64,000 bases of DNA from Panonychus citri (GCF_014898815.1 NW_026515518.1:124001-188000), one strand, 5' to 3'. Shown: positions 25,381-39,100, counted from the stretch's first letter. Numbers and translations: made by a program. Notes: generated from the sequence alone by a model not told the origin.

Positions 25381-26320
25381 TCATTCAAATGCAGAATTGA
25401 TTGTTGACGTTGAAGAGCAAGATTGTTGAGAAAAATTAAATTCCATCTCATTGGAAATAAGTTGAGAACAAGTTGATTGTCCTTCCACTGAAATCGTGTT
25501 AACTGGTTGTTGCGATTTCGATGATAAAGGTAACAAAGTAACGTTATTCACTTTGTTAACAATTAGTGGATAATTAGTTGAATCATGATAAGATTTAATG
25601 TGATTCCTTAATTCTCCAATGTTTGATGTAACCAGTTTAGGACAAAATGGACATCGAAATTCAACTTTGGTCAAACCATGAACGTTGGTCAAGTGAGTTT
25701 TCAGGCTACCGGATTGGGTGAACTTGGAACCACAAAGTTCACATTGAAAGGGCTTCTCTCGAGTATGAGTAACATAGTGACGGCGAATCTAATAAATCAT
25801 TGGTGACAATTAAAAGAGGAAGATGAGATGAGAGAGAAAAGAAAACAAGAATTAAAACAAATTGGATCAGAACATCAATCAAATCGGAGTAAAACCAAGT
25901 TGAAAAAAAGAGATGAAGTATAATAATTGATAATCTCGACACAATTACCAGTTTAGTTTTCTAATTTAACTTGGAAATTACCAATACAATTTACCGATTT
26001 AATTGGTTGTAATAAATTTCTATACAAACCTTTGACTTATCATTAGATTCGTATTGACAGGATGGACATTTGAATGGTTTATGTCCAGAATGCATTCGAA
26101 GGTGTCTAATCATCTTTGATTGTTTCACATTTTGGTAATCACAATCTGGACATTTGAATGATTTACCTTGACCCTTTCCAGCTGATTTAACTTTACCATG
26201 TTTACCTTTTTTAACCGATTCTCTATTGGTATCAGATGATTGACAATCTTCAAGTGAAACTAAACAACAGCAACAGTTTTCTGATGAGATCAGAATGAAA
26301 GGTGCTTGACGATTCCACAT
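25381..26320 (-). CDS. C2H2 zinc-finger protein, four fingers
   Basis: Two exons on the minus strand, 26320-26030 and 25788-25381, phase 0 junction, about 232 residues. Fingers lie near 57-77, 85-105, 113-134 and 142-164 (for example FKCPDC...HLRMH, FQCELCGSKF...HLTNVH); the intron cuts finger two. Linkers SGHKPF and TREKPF are close to the canonical TGEKP type, which implies DNA binding in the nucleus. A Lys/Gly-rich stretch precedes the fingers, and a Ser/Gln-rich tail with no known motif follows. I cannot name an orthologue. An ATG at 26318-26320 is chosen because the frame upstream has no other ATG; a further 5' exon cannot be excluded. The gene is divergent from the SLC44 gene at 27933. 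Confidence 0.85.
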
Positions 26321-27932
26321 GATAATCACCAATCAATTTTATCGGCCATTTTTAGTTCCACAATTAAATCAGTGCCAATATTGATTAACTCACTTTGGCA
26401 TGTAAACTTTAGTTGACAATTTAAATTGATTTCGCAGCCAAAGTGTTAGTCAAGTTAGTCAACAATGAGATCAACAATATTCACTTAACAATTAAAGTGA
26501 ATGTACAGAAAATGTCAAGTTAAACCACAATCAGTTAACCATTTAATTAGATAGTTAAACATTGTTAATCTAAATTGAGATAAATAGAAAATCAAATTAA
26601 TTGATAATTAAAAATTGAACGAAAAGTAAACACAAAAGTTGAAGGAAAAACAAAATTCCGATCACCTGATGAAGCGAATTCGGTTATTCGAAAGTGAACC
26701 GGATCTTTACCGAGAATTTACCCGACCCTCGATTTCTAATACTTTTTAATTGTTACGATAAATTAACTATCGATTAAAAAAGTTATCCAATTAAGATGAA
26801 GTTAGAATTTTTAATTTTCCAAGTTAATATAAATCAATTTCGAATTGAAAACTTTCAGGTTGTTTATTATCGAGTTTTTTTTTGTGTCTCTCTCTGATTG
26901 TTCAGATCGATTAAAAGTTCTGATTAGATAATTAACCTTTCGTAGGTTTAACTTATTAATGATGATTTGTGACAGAAGACGGAAGTAAATTGTAATTGGT
27001 TACACATGAGATAAAATGAAGATGATTAAATTTATATTGTCGAGGAAGATAATCAATGATTATAATTGATTGTCAAGGAAAATAAAGAGACACAGAATGA
27101 AAAGAATGAGAGAGAATGAGAGTTAATTCTGATCACGATTATCTACTCATTGGGTGATTCAGTTACTACAGGGAAAAGGTCATTGCCCTTGGAGTAGTCA
27201 GAGTAAATATTAATTCGTACTATTGATTGTGGAAACAATTTGATTATGTAAATTGTTGCTAGTCAAGATTAACCAATGTAACCAATTTGGAGTGAAAAGT
27301 TATATAAGAAAAGGTTAATCGAGTAGAGAGAAGGTGGGAAAAGAGTAGGAAGAGGAGGAAGAGGAGGAGAAAGTAGTGGAGGTTGGAGGTGGGAGGGGGG
27401 CTGAAGGAAGATCATGAAGACGACAAAGAGATAGCATGATACCTGAGAAAAGAAAGAAAAGAAAGAGAAAATGATATCGAACAGAAATTCTCTATTAATA
27501 TCTATGGTTACATCGAAATATCAACATACGATTATCATCATCATCTTTTTTTCTTTCATTTTTATTATTATGATTTTCCCTCCTTTTGTCATCTCTCTCA
27601 CTCTTTATCATCATCATCATCTCATTTTGTTGATCATCTTCATTCGGGTTGTTGATCGAAATGTTCACTTGATCATCTGAAAGTTTCATTACATTGATTT
27701 CGTGAACACTTTTCTTTGAAACTTTTAATTGTTGCCAATTTGTTTAAATTGTTCAATTTGTTGGCTTCTAATTATCTTCAATCATTTAAATACTTTCCAA
27801 TTTAAGTTAAATTAGTTGACCATAACTTTACATAACTTATTGGATATTAATGGATCAGTTTAATTGTGTGTTCTAATTATCATCTAAATTGTGATGTGAT
27901 TTCATTTCCAACTTATTTAACTGAGATTAACG
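26321..27932. promoter_or_regulatory. Divergent promoter region (zinc finger / SLC44)
   Basis: 1.6 kb between two head-to-head genes. It is mostly AT-rich. The part near the zinc-finger gene (26650-26740) is locally GC-richer. The part near 27330-27425 is a purine tract with many GG and GGG runs. No coding region is supported; the open frames at 27471-27689 are low-complexity. Confidence 0.4.
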
Positions 27933-30900
27933 ATGAAACATCCAAAGGTAAGGATTAACATTATTTCATTTTGACCTGAAAAGTTGATTAAAGATTAAGA
28001 TTAAGATTAAAGGTTAAATCTGATTGTTAGGTTTTCACGTTACATCCAATCGATCAACCAATTAGTCCTAAATGGCAACCTAATCTTACTCGATCAACTG
28101 ATTATCCATTGACCGTTGCTGACGGTAAATTAGGTCCACATTATATCCCACCGATTGCTTATTTTTACCCACCGTCAACGGATTTTAATCCAGAGGATCT
28201 ACAAGAATCACAGATTAACCTGAGAGAGGCAATTCTAAGAGAAAGATTATCTCTTACCAATAATAATAAGCCCATAAGTTCAGACCATAAATCGACCGAT
28301 ATTTTTTTCTTATTATTGTTCATCCTTTTCTTTGGATTTTTGGTAAGTAATAAGTAACAATTAGATGATTAACAATCAACTAACCTTTCCAATCTAATAG
28401 GGTTATCTACTATTCGAAGCAATTGTAATTAAACATTCAAATCCAAATTTAATTCTCCATGGTTATGATAATTGGGGTAATATTTGTGGCCAAAGAAATC
28501 GACCATTGGACAATGTCCCTTACTCAGGTCAAGATATGTTTCGAAAGCCTTACCTATTGATTTACTTTGGTACCAATCGAACAACTCGAAGAATCTGTGT
28601 TGAAGACTGTAATGAAGATGTATTCATGTAAGAATCAACATGCAACAATTAAAACGCAACAATTTGATTAGCAAAATCTGAAAGAAAATCATTAACATGT
28701 TGACTGTTTTTTTCTCATTCTTTTTACCCTCTCTTCTAATCAAATTAACTGTTAATTGTTCCATAGTAAAACAACATTCAATCGATGTTTACCTCGACGT
28801 GTGGGCCTGGAACAATTAGCTAATTCAGTTAATTACACCAGAGGATTAATTGATTCAATCTCATCGGATGTGATTCTTTGTTTCAATGAACTTGTTTACC
28901 TTTTCATCCTCTCATTTGTTTTTGCTCTGGTTTTGGTTATTTTAATCCGGTTCATGGCGAGTTTGATTATCTGGTTTACGTTGATTCTGTTAAGTCTTGC
29001 CTCGATTACGGCAACAATCAATATTTGGTAAGTGTCATTTGATTAGTGGTTAACAAGATAATCAGCTAATCAAGTATAATTTTCTTAGGCTTCACTGGGG
29101 AGACTTGAAACAATCAAATGGATCGACAATCAATCCACCAACTAATTCAACTCTCGCCTCGGGATCTGAATCAGACAAGGAATTGGAAAGATGGTTAATC
29201 TACTCAATTGGAGCAACAATTTTCACGGTAACAATTAAAACTCTATTCAATTAATTACCAACCGATTAACACAATCTAATCAAAGTTAATTCGTATAACC
29301 ATCAATATCAAATTAGTGACAATCTTTCATTGAGCTTCACCTTTTTTCATCTTCACTGCTCTTTTTTTACTCTTTGCCTACAACTTGATTGTTCACAACC
29401 CAATTGAATCGAATTAGAATGATTTAATTTTCGAATTTGATTTTTTTTCTCCTTCAAATTCTCATCACCTTTAGACTGTATTTATACTTATCCTTTTGGT
29501 TATGAGAAAACGCATCCAATTGGTTTGCTTATTGTTCAAAGAAGCGGGAAAGGCGATCGGTTCAATGCCACTTTTACTCCTTCAGCCGATTATGGTTAGT
29601 TTAATGGTGATTAGTTAATCGAAATTAATGTTAATCCAATTGGTTAATTGTTTTCTTTAGACTTTAACTATTCTTTCTGGTCTTGGATTCTTATGGTTCA
29701 TTGGAACCCTTTACCTGTTGTCTAATCGCTCACCTCTGGTTGATTCTGATTCTGGTTTTGTGGTCTATGGTTTTGATACATTTTATTCAGTAAGTTCTAA
29801 TCCCAATTCTATCTTTCAATAGATTATCTCAAAATTAATCCTATTCATATCATTTGAATATTTCATATTGAAAATTAACTTTCACTCTGTTGAAGTTCAA
29901 AGTATAATTAAGGTTCAAAGACTTTTCTCAATGCAGTATTAACAATCGTGATTCTAATCAAGTTAATTGTTATCAGAATTTTGTTCATGGTAAATGTTAA
30001 TTCTGTTTATATTTATATTCCAATATCTTTAGTATGTTAAATGGATCAATATTTTCGCGGTTCTTTGGCTAATCTACTTCGTAACTGCTTGTCAACATTA
30101 TGTTATTGCTGGTTCAGTTGCTAAATGGTTTTTCCAAAGGTAATATAATCACAATTAACTGATTGTTATTCAATCTATTTTCTAATTTTAATCTTGTACT
30201 CAACAATCAGAGACAAAAGTAAACTTAATTATCCAATATTCAGAAGTATCATGGAATTAGTTAAATATCATCTCGGTTCAATTGCTCTCGGATCATTGCT
30301 TGTTGTTGGAATGAAAATACTTCGATTATTGTTCAAAAAGATCGAAAATCTGTAAGTTGTTACTAATTAACTGAATTCGATTCTTAAAACTATCTAAATT
30401 GTTCTAATTTTCCAATCAGCACCAACAGAACCAAAGATTCGCTCGGTTGTATGTCCAAATTTTGCTGCTTCTTTTTCTGGATATTCGAGAAACTTTTGAT
30501 CTACATTAATAAAAACGCTTATATTGTTATGGGTTAGTTTTAATTGTTCCTTAATTAGTCACTTATTCTAATTTTGTTTCCATCTCCATTAATTAACAGC
30601 AATTCACGGAAGTTCATTCTCCACCTCAGCGAGAAGGGCTTTCTCAATACTCTCATCTAATACACTTAAAATTGCAACAATTAACTCAATCGGTGATTTT
30701 CTCCTTCTACTTGGTAAATTATCTGTAATTTCATTAACTTTAATTGTTGGTGTTGAATTAACTAAAGACAAAGTTGATAGACTTAATCATCCTTGGTCAC
30801 CTTTGATAATTGCTGCCATTTTTGCCTACTTTATATCTCATTGTTTCCTTGCCGTGTACGAGGTAAGACTAAATTAATTTAATTGCTTACAATTAATGCT

Positions 30901-31381
30901 AATAATCATTAACAATTTAGATGAAAAACAAAACACAATCAGATCATTTCCTTTAATTTCTATTAATAAATCAACTTAATATTCATCTAATTAACTAGGC
31001 TACTAAGACTTTCAAATAATTATTGATAAAATTATCATTTTGTTGCATTTAATTGTTACAAGTCTAATATCAAACTGTGATTGATTTAATTAATCAATGG
31101 AAAAACGGAAAAAACTAAATTCAATGATATTTGAAAGGCAATTTTAATGATCGTTTTTTTCAATATTAACACTAATCAGAATTCATAACAATCAATATAT
31201 TTAATTTCCTTTCTTTCTTTCACTAATTGTCTTGATTAATTTTCTCGTTCTCTCAACAATTTAGATGACAATTGATACTTTATTCATTTGCTTTTGTGAA
31301 GAAACTTCAAATGAAAACGATTCTCTCAATGAACTGGATTTAATTGACAATCGACATTTACGAAGACGATCAGTAATTTAA
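27933..31381 (+). CDS. Choline transporter-like protein (SLC44 family)
   Basis: Twelve exons: 27933-27947, 28031-28342, 28401-28627, 28767-29027, 29089-29227, 29475-29594, 29661-29789, 30033-30139, 30211-30351, 30420-30532, 30600-30862 and 31265-31381. All junctions are GT/AG and in phase, giving about 647 residues, the usual SLC44 length. Family marks are a first membrane span followed by GYDNWGNICG (about 129-138), a large Cys-containing extracellular loop, KRIQLVCLLFKEAGKAIG, WLIYFVTACQHYVIAGSVAKW, YHLGSLALGS, and a C-terminal MTIDTLFICFCEE. About ten membrane spans are expected. The family moves choline, and in some members ethanolamine, across plasma and mitochondrial membranes for phospholipid synthesis. 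The C-terminal tail contains RRRS. Which CTL subtype it is cannot be told. Confidence 0.95.
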
Positions 31382-31894
31382 CAGCTAAATCTAAAAGTTA
31401 ATTGTAATCGAATTCAAATTTTTAATTGTTGGTTAATTTTGTAAATTTTTTCTATCCTTTTGTATGATATTGATTCAGTTTTCTTTCTTTTTAATTGTTA
31501 ATTGAATTGTTTTTCTAATCTCTTGTTACTGATTTTCTTTTTAATTGTTATCATTATTAAAAAGGAAAACAATTTGTTAATTGTATTAAACTAATTGTAA
31601 ATAAAGAGAAAATGTCAACATTATTTTTGCTTTTGATTCTTATTCTAATTGATTGTGATTCTGATACTGTGACAATTAGAAAGTTTCGTGAGATTTTTTG
31701 TCCCCATCATTACAATTAACTGAATCATAATATTTTCACTGTTTTCTTATAATAACTTATTTACATTAAATTGTGTAAATTATCAGGAAATTTCATCATA
31801 ATAAAGTAATGAATACAATCATCACCATTATTGATTGAAATTAATGTTGGGACCTTTGATGTTGATTAAATGTTATTACAAAATCGATTGATTC
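31382..31894. other. 3' flank of the SLC44 gene
   Basis: AT-rich, with an AATAAA signal near 31600 (the word GTAAATAAAGAG). No other feature before R2 begins. Confidence 0.4.
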
Positions 31895-33230
31895 ATCATG
31901 CCAATAATATTATTAGGATATTATTATAGATTTACATGAATTAAATTAGATAGATAATGATTAAATCATCATCATCATCATGTTGTTGATTCCATTTTTA
32001 TGTATCATCTTTTATGATATTGATACTTTAAAATGTAATTAATTGATTGTTCCGTTGTAGGCCAATGAACTCTTAACCATGTTGATGTACTTTCATGATA
32101 TCATTTGAATTATTTAGATGAATTTGTGAGACAATTAACTGTGGGAAATTGAACCAATTTAGTCAATATCTGGTGGGTTGATTTGGTTCGTTAAAGATGA
32201 TACATCTATCCACTTTCACTGATTAACTTTTCTCATCATTTCATAATGAACCGATTCAATTAAGCCATTTGATTTATTCTGTATTTAATTGTTCAACCTG
32301 TTGATAAAAATAAATATAAAATATAAGAGTTTTAATTAGTTAATCCACTTTTTGCAAATTACTTGATTTGTTTTATTTTTTTCTGGTAACGATTTGAATT
32401 CTGTTCAATTTCATTAACCAGGATTATGATCATCAAGTCCATAGGATTAAAGTTCAGGTTTTTGATCGGTTGAAATTCATACCATGAACAATTTGATCTT
32501 AATGTAAAACTTAAACTGTTTTCATTAAGCATTTAATTGACTAATTGATATTGATATAGTCTCCATTGGGTGTGGGCACAGGCTAGACGGAATTTAAGAT
32601 CATTAGCCTGAAAGAGAGAAAGAAAGAGAATTAACAAAAAGGTACAAAACTAAAGGATCTAAATAATTAGTAACAATTTAAAGTGAAACACTAATTGTTG
32701 GTAATGACGATGAACTTACCCTTTAAAATTGAGATGAACAAAGGAAAAGAAAATAATTGTTGTCATATCAGATTAAATACCATACCCGTAAGACTCATGG
32801 CGATTCCAAATCCTAGTATAATCAACAAAAAGATGTAAATATTAACCATAATTGTTACAATAAGAAAACATAATTATCTCAACAAGTGTGACAATCAATC
32901 AATCAATACAATTAACTATTACATATTGATAATAGAAACACAAAGAGAAAATAACAAATCACTAAAAATCATCTTACCTTATTGATATTCAATTTCTAGT
33001 TGTAACCGTCAGATGCCCATAAGTAAAACCTGAGAACCATAATTTAACAGAAATCAAAAGAATAACAATTAAAGAATAAAAAAGAACAAATCAAAACAAT
33101 TAAATTAATTTCGTTTTAAAAATAAATAAAAGAGTTTGAATTGTTTTAACGAGATTTTGAAAATGCGTAAGTGTCACCATCTAGCGAAAAGAAGGAGAAA
33201 CTTAAATTCTATTTTTTTATTGATGAGGCG
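31895..33230. repeat. Direct duplication R2, left copy
   Basis: Matches 41902-43320 with a few substitutions and small indels; the start ATCATGCCAATAATA and the end ...TGATGAGGCG are shared. Compared with the right copy it lacks an 85-base block and retains a single TCCAT at the junction. On the minus strand it shows conserved splice-like signals: a donor at 32977-32976, an acceptor before 32812, a donor GTATGG after 32786 and an acceptor CTTTCAG before 32607. These could be a spliced non-coding or very short-coding transcript. CACCATCTAGCG at 33175-33186 resembles a CTCF core on the minus strand. The copy lies upstream of the membrane-protein gene at 33762. Confidence 0.92.
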
Positions 33231-33761
33231 ATTCAGGTCAAGTCCATCTGAAGACCAAAGCTAAAGACCGGAATCAAGTTTTCATGTTATAACGGTTCCG
33301 TTAATTCTGAGATGGGCAAGAGGGGAGAGAGAAAGATGATAAGGATGATGAGAAAGCTGATCATCTTAATAGTTGGCCCTCTCTCCTAAATATACTTGAT
33401 TCACAGAGCTGATTGTTAGTAATGGTTGCTTGATTGTGGACCAACAAACCATCTCAATCCTTGAATTTAGTTCCAATTTGATTATTATTATTGTCGATCA
33501 ACAATTGTAAGTGACACACAACCTTTTGTCTTCCTTTTCATCATTCATCTTCCATTCTATTAACTATTCTCTCTCTCTTCTTTTTTTCTTCTCTTCTTCA
33601 TTTCATTTCTATTTTCATCCTTAATCTTGTTGGTTTCGTTCATTTGGTTAATCACTTCATGATTATCGTTTATTTTTGAAAAAACTTCTTCACTCTGGTT
33701 CAGTTAAAGGAATCAACATTATAACGGTTTGTAATATTGATCCATCAACAATTTGGACAAA

Positions 33762-34849
33762 ATGTTGTGGACAATTAAGAGAACGTCATTTTTCTGGATT
33801 ACTGTGATTCTTTTAAGCCAAAGCCATGTTTTATCCGTCTCAACAACATCCTCATCATCTTCCTCATCTGATTTAACATCATCATCTCCACCACCTTCAG
33901 AATCATCGAAATCAATTTCAGTAATCGATTCATCACCAACGAAAGTTAATGAAACTTCAATTTCTTCAAATACTTTCTCTATCCAAGGAATCAAAGATTT
34001 CATCTTCAAAGCTCGAGGAGTTGATCTTGGTCGAAGTGAGTGTTTGTTTCTTGAAAATGATCTAATTTCTCATGATCAACTTAAGATATTAACTTATTTT
34101 CTCTCCTTTAATCAATCTATTCTTAAGCTTTCTCTTCCCTTCGAGGATCGATAAGTACACCATTTACCGCTCTCATGTACATGGGATCACTTGCCGTCGG
34201 TGCGATTGTAATGTTGGCCTTCTATGAATCACCAATTTCCCCACTTCCAGTTCCACCTCTTCCTGATCCACCCGTTGGCCGATTCCCACCTGAACATCCA
34301 ATTTGGCCACCACCAGGTCGATCATCTCAGCCATCAATTGGTCACCATCAACAACACCCTCAGCCTCATCATCTTTCAGGTGCATCATCATCTCCTCATC
34401 AGATAACTGGACCTGGTCCAATGATAACTTCATCATCTGAAATTCACCAAGTTGCCGTTCGTCCACCAGCAGGTTATATTCACCGACGGACAGGGACAGA
34501 AAACGGAAATGGTCAACAGTTTCCCATGAAAGGTCAAAAACAGTTAAATCCATTGAACTCAATTAAAAGTAAAATAATTATCTCAAAGGCAAACAAATTA
34601 CCAGTATCAACTGGTATTGAATTAACTCCCGAAGCAATTAACACCAACAACAACAACAATTTACCCTTAGTTAATAATGGTGATTCTCCTTCCGGTAATT
34701 ACAACGGTACCACAATTAATGAATCAACAGGAACAATTAACTCAACAGTTTCTTTACTTGCAAGTTTCATCAAAGATAAACCACAAAAATTATTTGATAT
34801 TTTAATGCCAAGAACTTCCGACAACAACAATAATAATAAACAAAATTAA
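33762..34849 (+). CDS. Single-pass membrane protein with proline-rich tail, unknown family
   Basis: Two exons, 33762-34035 (donor GTGAGT) and 34146-34849, phase 1 junction, about 325 residues. The N-terminus has a hydrophobic signal-like segment (about 9-24) followed by a Ser/Thr/Pro-rich ectodomain with NxS/T sites. A likely membrane span (about 98-117, FTALMYMGSLAVGAIVMLAF) follows the basic pair GRRS. After it comes a Pro/His-rich region (PLPVPPLPDPPVGRFPP) and a Ser/Asn-rich tail. The splice choice is supported because it joins the two frames exactly and keeps the membrane segment intact. I do not recognise the family. The proline runs could bind SH3 or WW domains, which is inference. The gene lies between the R2 copies. 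Confidence 0.7.
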
Positions 34850-36114
34850 TTGCGACAATTTAATTAGCCGATGTACAAATTAAATTGATAACATTGATGA
34901 TAACAAATTGTCTTGTTATCATTTCATGTATAATTTAAATCATGATCATCAACAATAATTAACTCTCATCTCACTAATCATGATTTGCTTTTTTTAAATC
35001 AACTCATCCCACCTTAATTTATGATTGAACTTTCAAAATTTGATTCCTGGAAAACTCAAACTAAATCCAGTTTATCATGAAAATAAACAAATTTTATTTA
35101 TCATTGTTAATTAACTGTAAATCAAATTCATTTTAAAACTTGATTATAAATCTAATTGTACAGTAAGTACGATGAGCAATTTAACTTGTAATCGAAACCA
35201 TTATTTAGAAAACAAAAGTTTCAATTCTCAAATCGAAACAATTTGAATGAGAAAAATTGAATCAACTGTTAACTTCCAAGAATTAGCAAAATCACAACTA
35301 AATCAAATATGCAGTTGGAAAGTTATCATTGTAATACATGTATAATAACAATTAACTTTGAGATGATAAAATAACAATAATAGACTCGAACTGAATGTAA
35401 ACAATTAATTTTGAAAAGATGAAATGTCAACAAACACAACGAGAAAAAAAAACTGATTCCAAGAATTAAATGATTATCATGGTTAATCCATTGAGAGGGA
35501 AAGATTGGTAACAATCAGAGAATTGTAGATGATTAAATTGATTACAATTAGAAGAAGAAAAAAACAACAATCAGGTAAAAGAATATAAATTAATAGTTAT
35601 CGGTAAAAAGGCGTAATCGTTTTCCTTTTCCCTCCCACTTCCACTTCCACTCCCAATTCCCTCGCTCACCTTAATCACCCACTGAGTAAATTCAATTCAA
35701 TTCCATTCAATTCAGTGGACAATGATGATAATCAGATGATGAGAGAGTGAGAGAGTGAGATCCGTGAATGATTTAATATATAAATATAAAGATTGGAGTT
35801 GAACGTTTACTATTGTGAAAAAAAGAGTTACCTTTGTATGTGAATTATTGATTGATTGTTATGAGTGGGCAGCAATTTAGTTAATCAGTTGACATAAACA
35901 GGTTACCAGGACTGATTACAATTATTATAATTAACTTGATCTTTACCGGTTTCCAGGTCTCAGGGCAAAATCTTCAATCAGTAACAATTTAATTTTCTAA
36001 CCCAAATATTATTTGTAAACTTTGATTATGTGAACTGAATCATTACCACCAAGTAACATCATTTTATTTTTAACAACAATTAACTGATTGTGCCAATACG
36101 ATATATTCAACAAT
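34850..36114. other. Intergenic AT-rich region
   Basis: No gene supported. A pyrimidine-rich patch with repeated CCACTTCCACTTCCACTCCC lies at about 35630-35665. The short open frame at 35326-35514 on the minus strand is AT-rich and has no features of a protein. Confidence 0.4.
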
Positions 36115-39100
36115 ATGGATACAATCAACAGTTTCAGTTATTTATTAATCATATTTTTGTCAACAACAGTGTTGATTAATTGTGATACTAATCAAAATAC
36201 TTTGGCTAAACTTGATTGTCAAGTAAGTTGATTTACTTTTTTTTTGTTGATTGTTAATTTCATTGATAATTTCATTTCTTAATTATTTTCTTGTAACATT
36301 GTTGACAACCTTGTGAATGTAAGTTAATTGTTGTCACTTGTTACTGATTTTCTTATGCTTGATTTTAATTCAATTTCACCTGAATACTTGATCAACCATA
36401 AATCGTTACAATTAAAAGTTTTTCAGTGATCCGATTTAAATTGTTGCCAATTTGATTCACAATCGTCTTTAAATCAATAATATTAACGTTACTACAATTT
36501 GATTATTATTAATCAATAAACTTTGCCTTATATTATTGGTTATAAATCAATTGTCATTTAAATTCATTAGGTAACATTGAATATTGATTTAATTTGTAAA
36601 CCCAATAATTTTCAAGGTTAATTCAATTCCAAAGTCAAGGTTATCAAGTTAATTTAGTTTAATTGCCGAGATATCCACTTTTAACTAGACCTTAATCATT
36701 TCATAATGATGACAACAATTAACAATCTGTCCATTGTCAACCGTTAATTGTAATAAGTTTTCAACAAAAAAAAATGTTTACTATGAAAAAAAACCCAGTT
36801 GATGTTATTGTCGTTAATTGTTTGCTAATTACAATTTAAATTGTCATATATATAAATGCATGAACAATTTACTAAGGGCTGATCAAGTTAATTTACTAGA
36901 AAACAATTATAATTGTCATTGAATAATTAAAATTTTATTGAATGTCAATGGGAAATTTTCACAATCAACGTAGATTCAAGTAACAATTAAGTTAGTTTAT
37001 TGATTCAATAGAGATTAGGTAATCAAAACAATTTAATCGATGTCTGGGTTAACAATTTAACCAGCAATTAGAATCACCACAATTTAGAATGATGTAAAAA
37101 CCTTGAGGTATTGATAATCTATATAATTATGATTTGTTCATTTAAATCATTGGAATTATGATTCAACCATAGAGATAAATTCATGTTTACCTGAACTCTC
37201 ATGATCATGTTGAATCAAATCCAAATTAATGGTTCGCTCAAGTACAATGATGATTTGATTTGTGGCTGAGAATGGGAAACATTTGGTAACCACAATTAAG
37301 TTAATTGCTTTATTCCCATAGGAAGGTGAAAGTCAAAGCTTCAAATATTCAAGTGAAACAAACCTATGGGGACCTATGGAAGAGCTGATCGCCGTTTCGG
37401 CCTTGGTTGACATTGACTGTATGGGTCGCGATAATAAAACGGGTGCACTCAAATATATGGTTCAAATTTCAAATGTTAAAACTGATCTTAAAAGAGACGG
37501 GTAAGTTAATCAATTGACTAAAAAGCATAAATATCAGGATAATTGTTAACAATTACCCATATAAATTCAATGAGTCTGAAAGCCTTGAATATCAATGTCA
37601 ATGGTCAATGTAAATATTTATTATTATATTATAATATTTGCATTAATATTATTAATATTATTAATACAGTGTATATAATACAGTGTAGTTTCATAATCTA
37701 GTAGCAATTTAATTGTTACACGTTGATACAATCAGTTTGGGTCATTGATCGAGGTTAAATCACATTTAAGCCCACATAAATTGTCACAAGTCGATTTGAT
37801 TATCTTGTCTCTAACAATTGAAATCAATTGTTTCTCGTTATTCTCACACCTTAATGATTAATTCACCTTTGAGTTGATTGTTGTATAGATTGATAAACTA
37901 AATGATTTCGCTAATTATTGTGTTAATTAATTGAAAAAGTTCATTGGCTTCAACTGAATAATTGACAATGCACAATCATTGAATCAACAATTAAGTTCCT
38001 TGGACCTAGTGATTGATAATTTTTCCTGGTTTGATGCTCAATTAATATGATTTACTTATGATTAATAAATTTATTAGAAAGGTAATTAATTTGGGCCATC
38101 GATCTGAAATGGGAAAGATCGTTCGAAGACGGGAGAAACGAAGTGAAATGTCCGATTGGGTTGCGAACTCTTGGGAGAAGATAAAATCATTTTTCACTCG
38201 ATTTCTTCGAAAATCATTGGAGAAACGATTAGAAGATAAAATAGAACTTGACCTGGAAGGTCGAGGATGTGCACTCACTAGTTCGAAAGATGCAACAACA
38301 ACGTCGACCCCAAGTTCAACGAATCGACCAAAGAGATCAACAAACAGTAATGGCGTTGATCATTTGTTGGATGAGAAAATTGAATTACCATTTGAATTCA
38401 TTCAATTACCTGAAGGTCAAATTCCTGAGATACGATTGAGTAAACAGGAAACGAATGAAGCTGTTAAGAACTTTAAGAAACACATAGTCGATACTTTTGC
38501 GACACAATTATCGAGAAACAGAAAATCAAGCGTTGAAAAAAGTCCCATTGGTGAACATATTTCCCATTACGAGTACCACGAAGTATCACCCGATCAGCCG
38601 ATTGAAGAGACACTTTCAGTCGCCGGTTACCCAACATTATACGCGATTAATAGGAAAGGAAGAGATTAATGAAAATGATCAATCACAATCAAATGGTTCC
38701 AATAAAAAGGTTCAGGTCATCAGGGCGATTACGAGAGACGATGTTATTAAAGTCGGAAGTGGATCAGTTTTAATCCATGATCCTGATCAGGTAAACATAT
38801 CGATTCGTCAAGTACAAGAAATTGTCAAAGGTCGATTGACAGAAACAGGTAATTAATCACTTTTGACACTCTTTAATTCACATTTAAGTGATTAGAATTT
38901 AATTTAACGTTGATCTCTATCTATTAATATCTTCATCAGCTGGTTTAATCTCTGTTGATTTAACAAGACCAATGGATCCAGAGTGAGTTCAGTTTTAACC
39001 GAAGAGTGTAAATCTACTCTTTGGCTTTAACCTTAATTGTGATTAAAAATTAATTTTTCTTCAACTTTAATCTAATTTTCCTAATCAAGTATAAGGCGAA

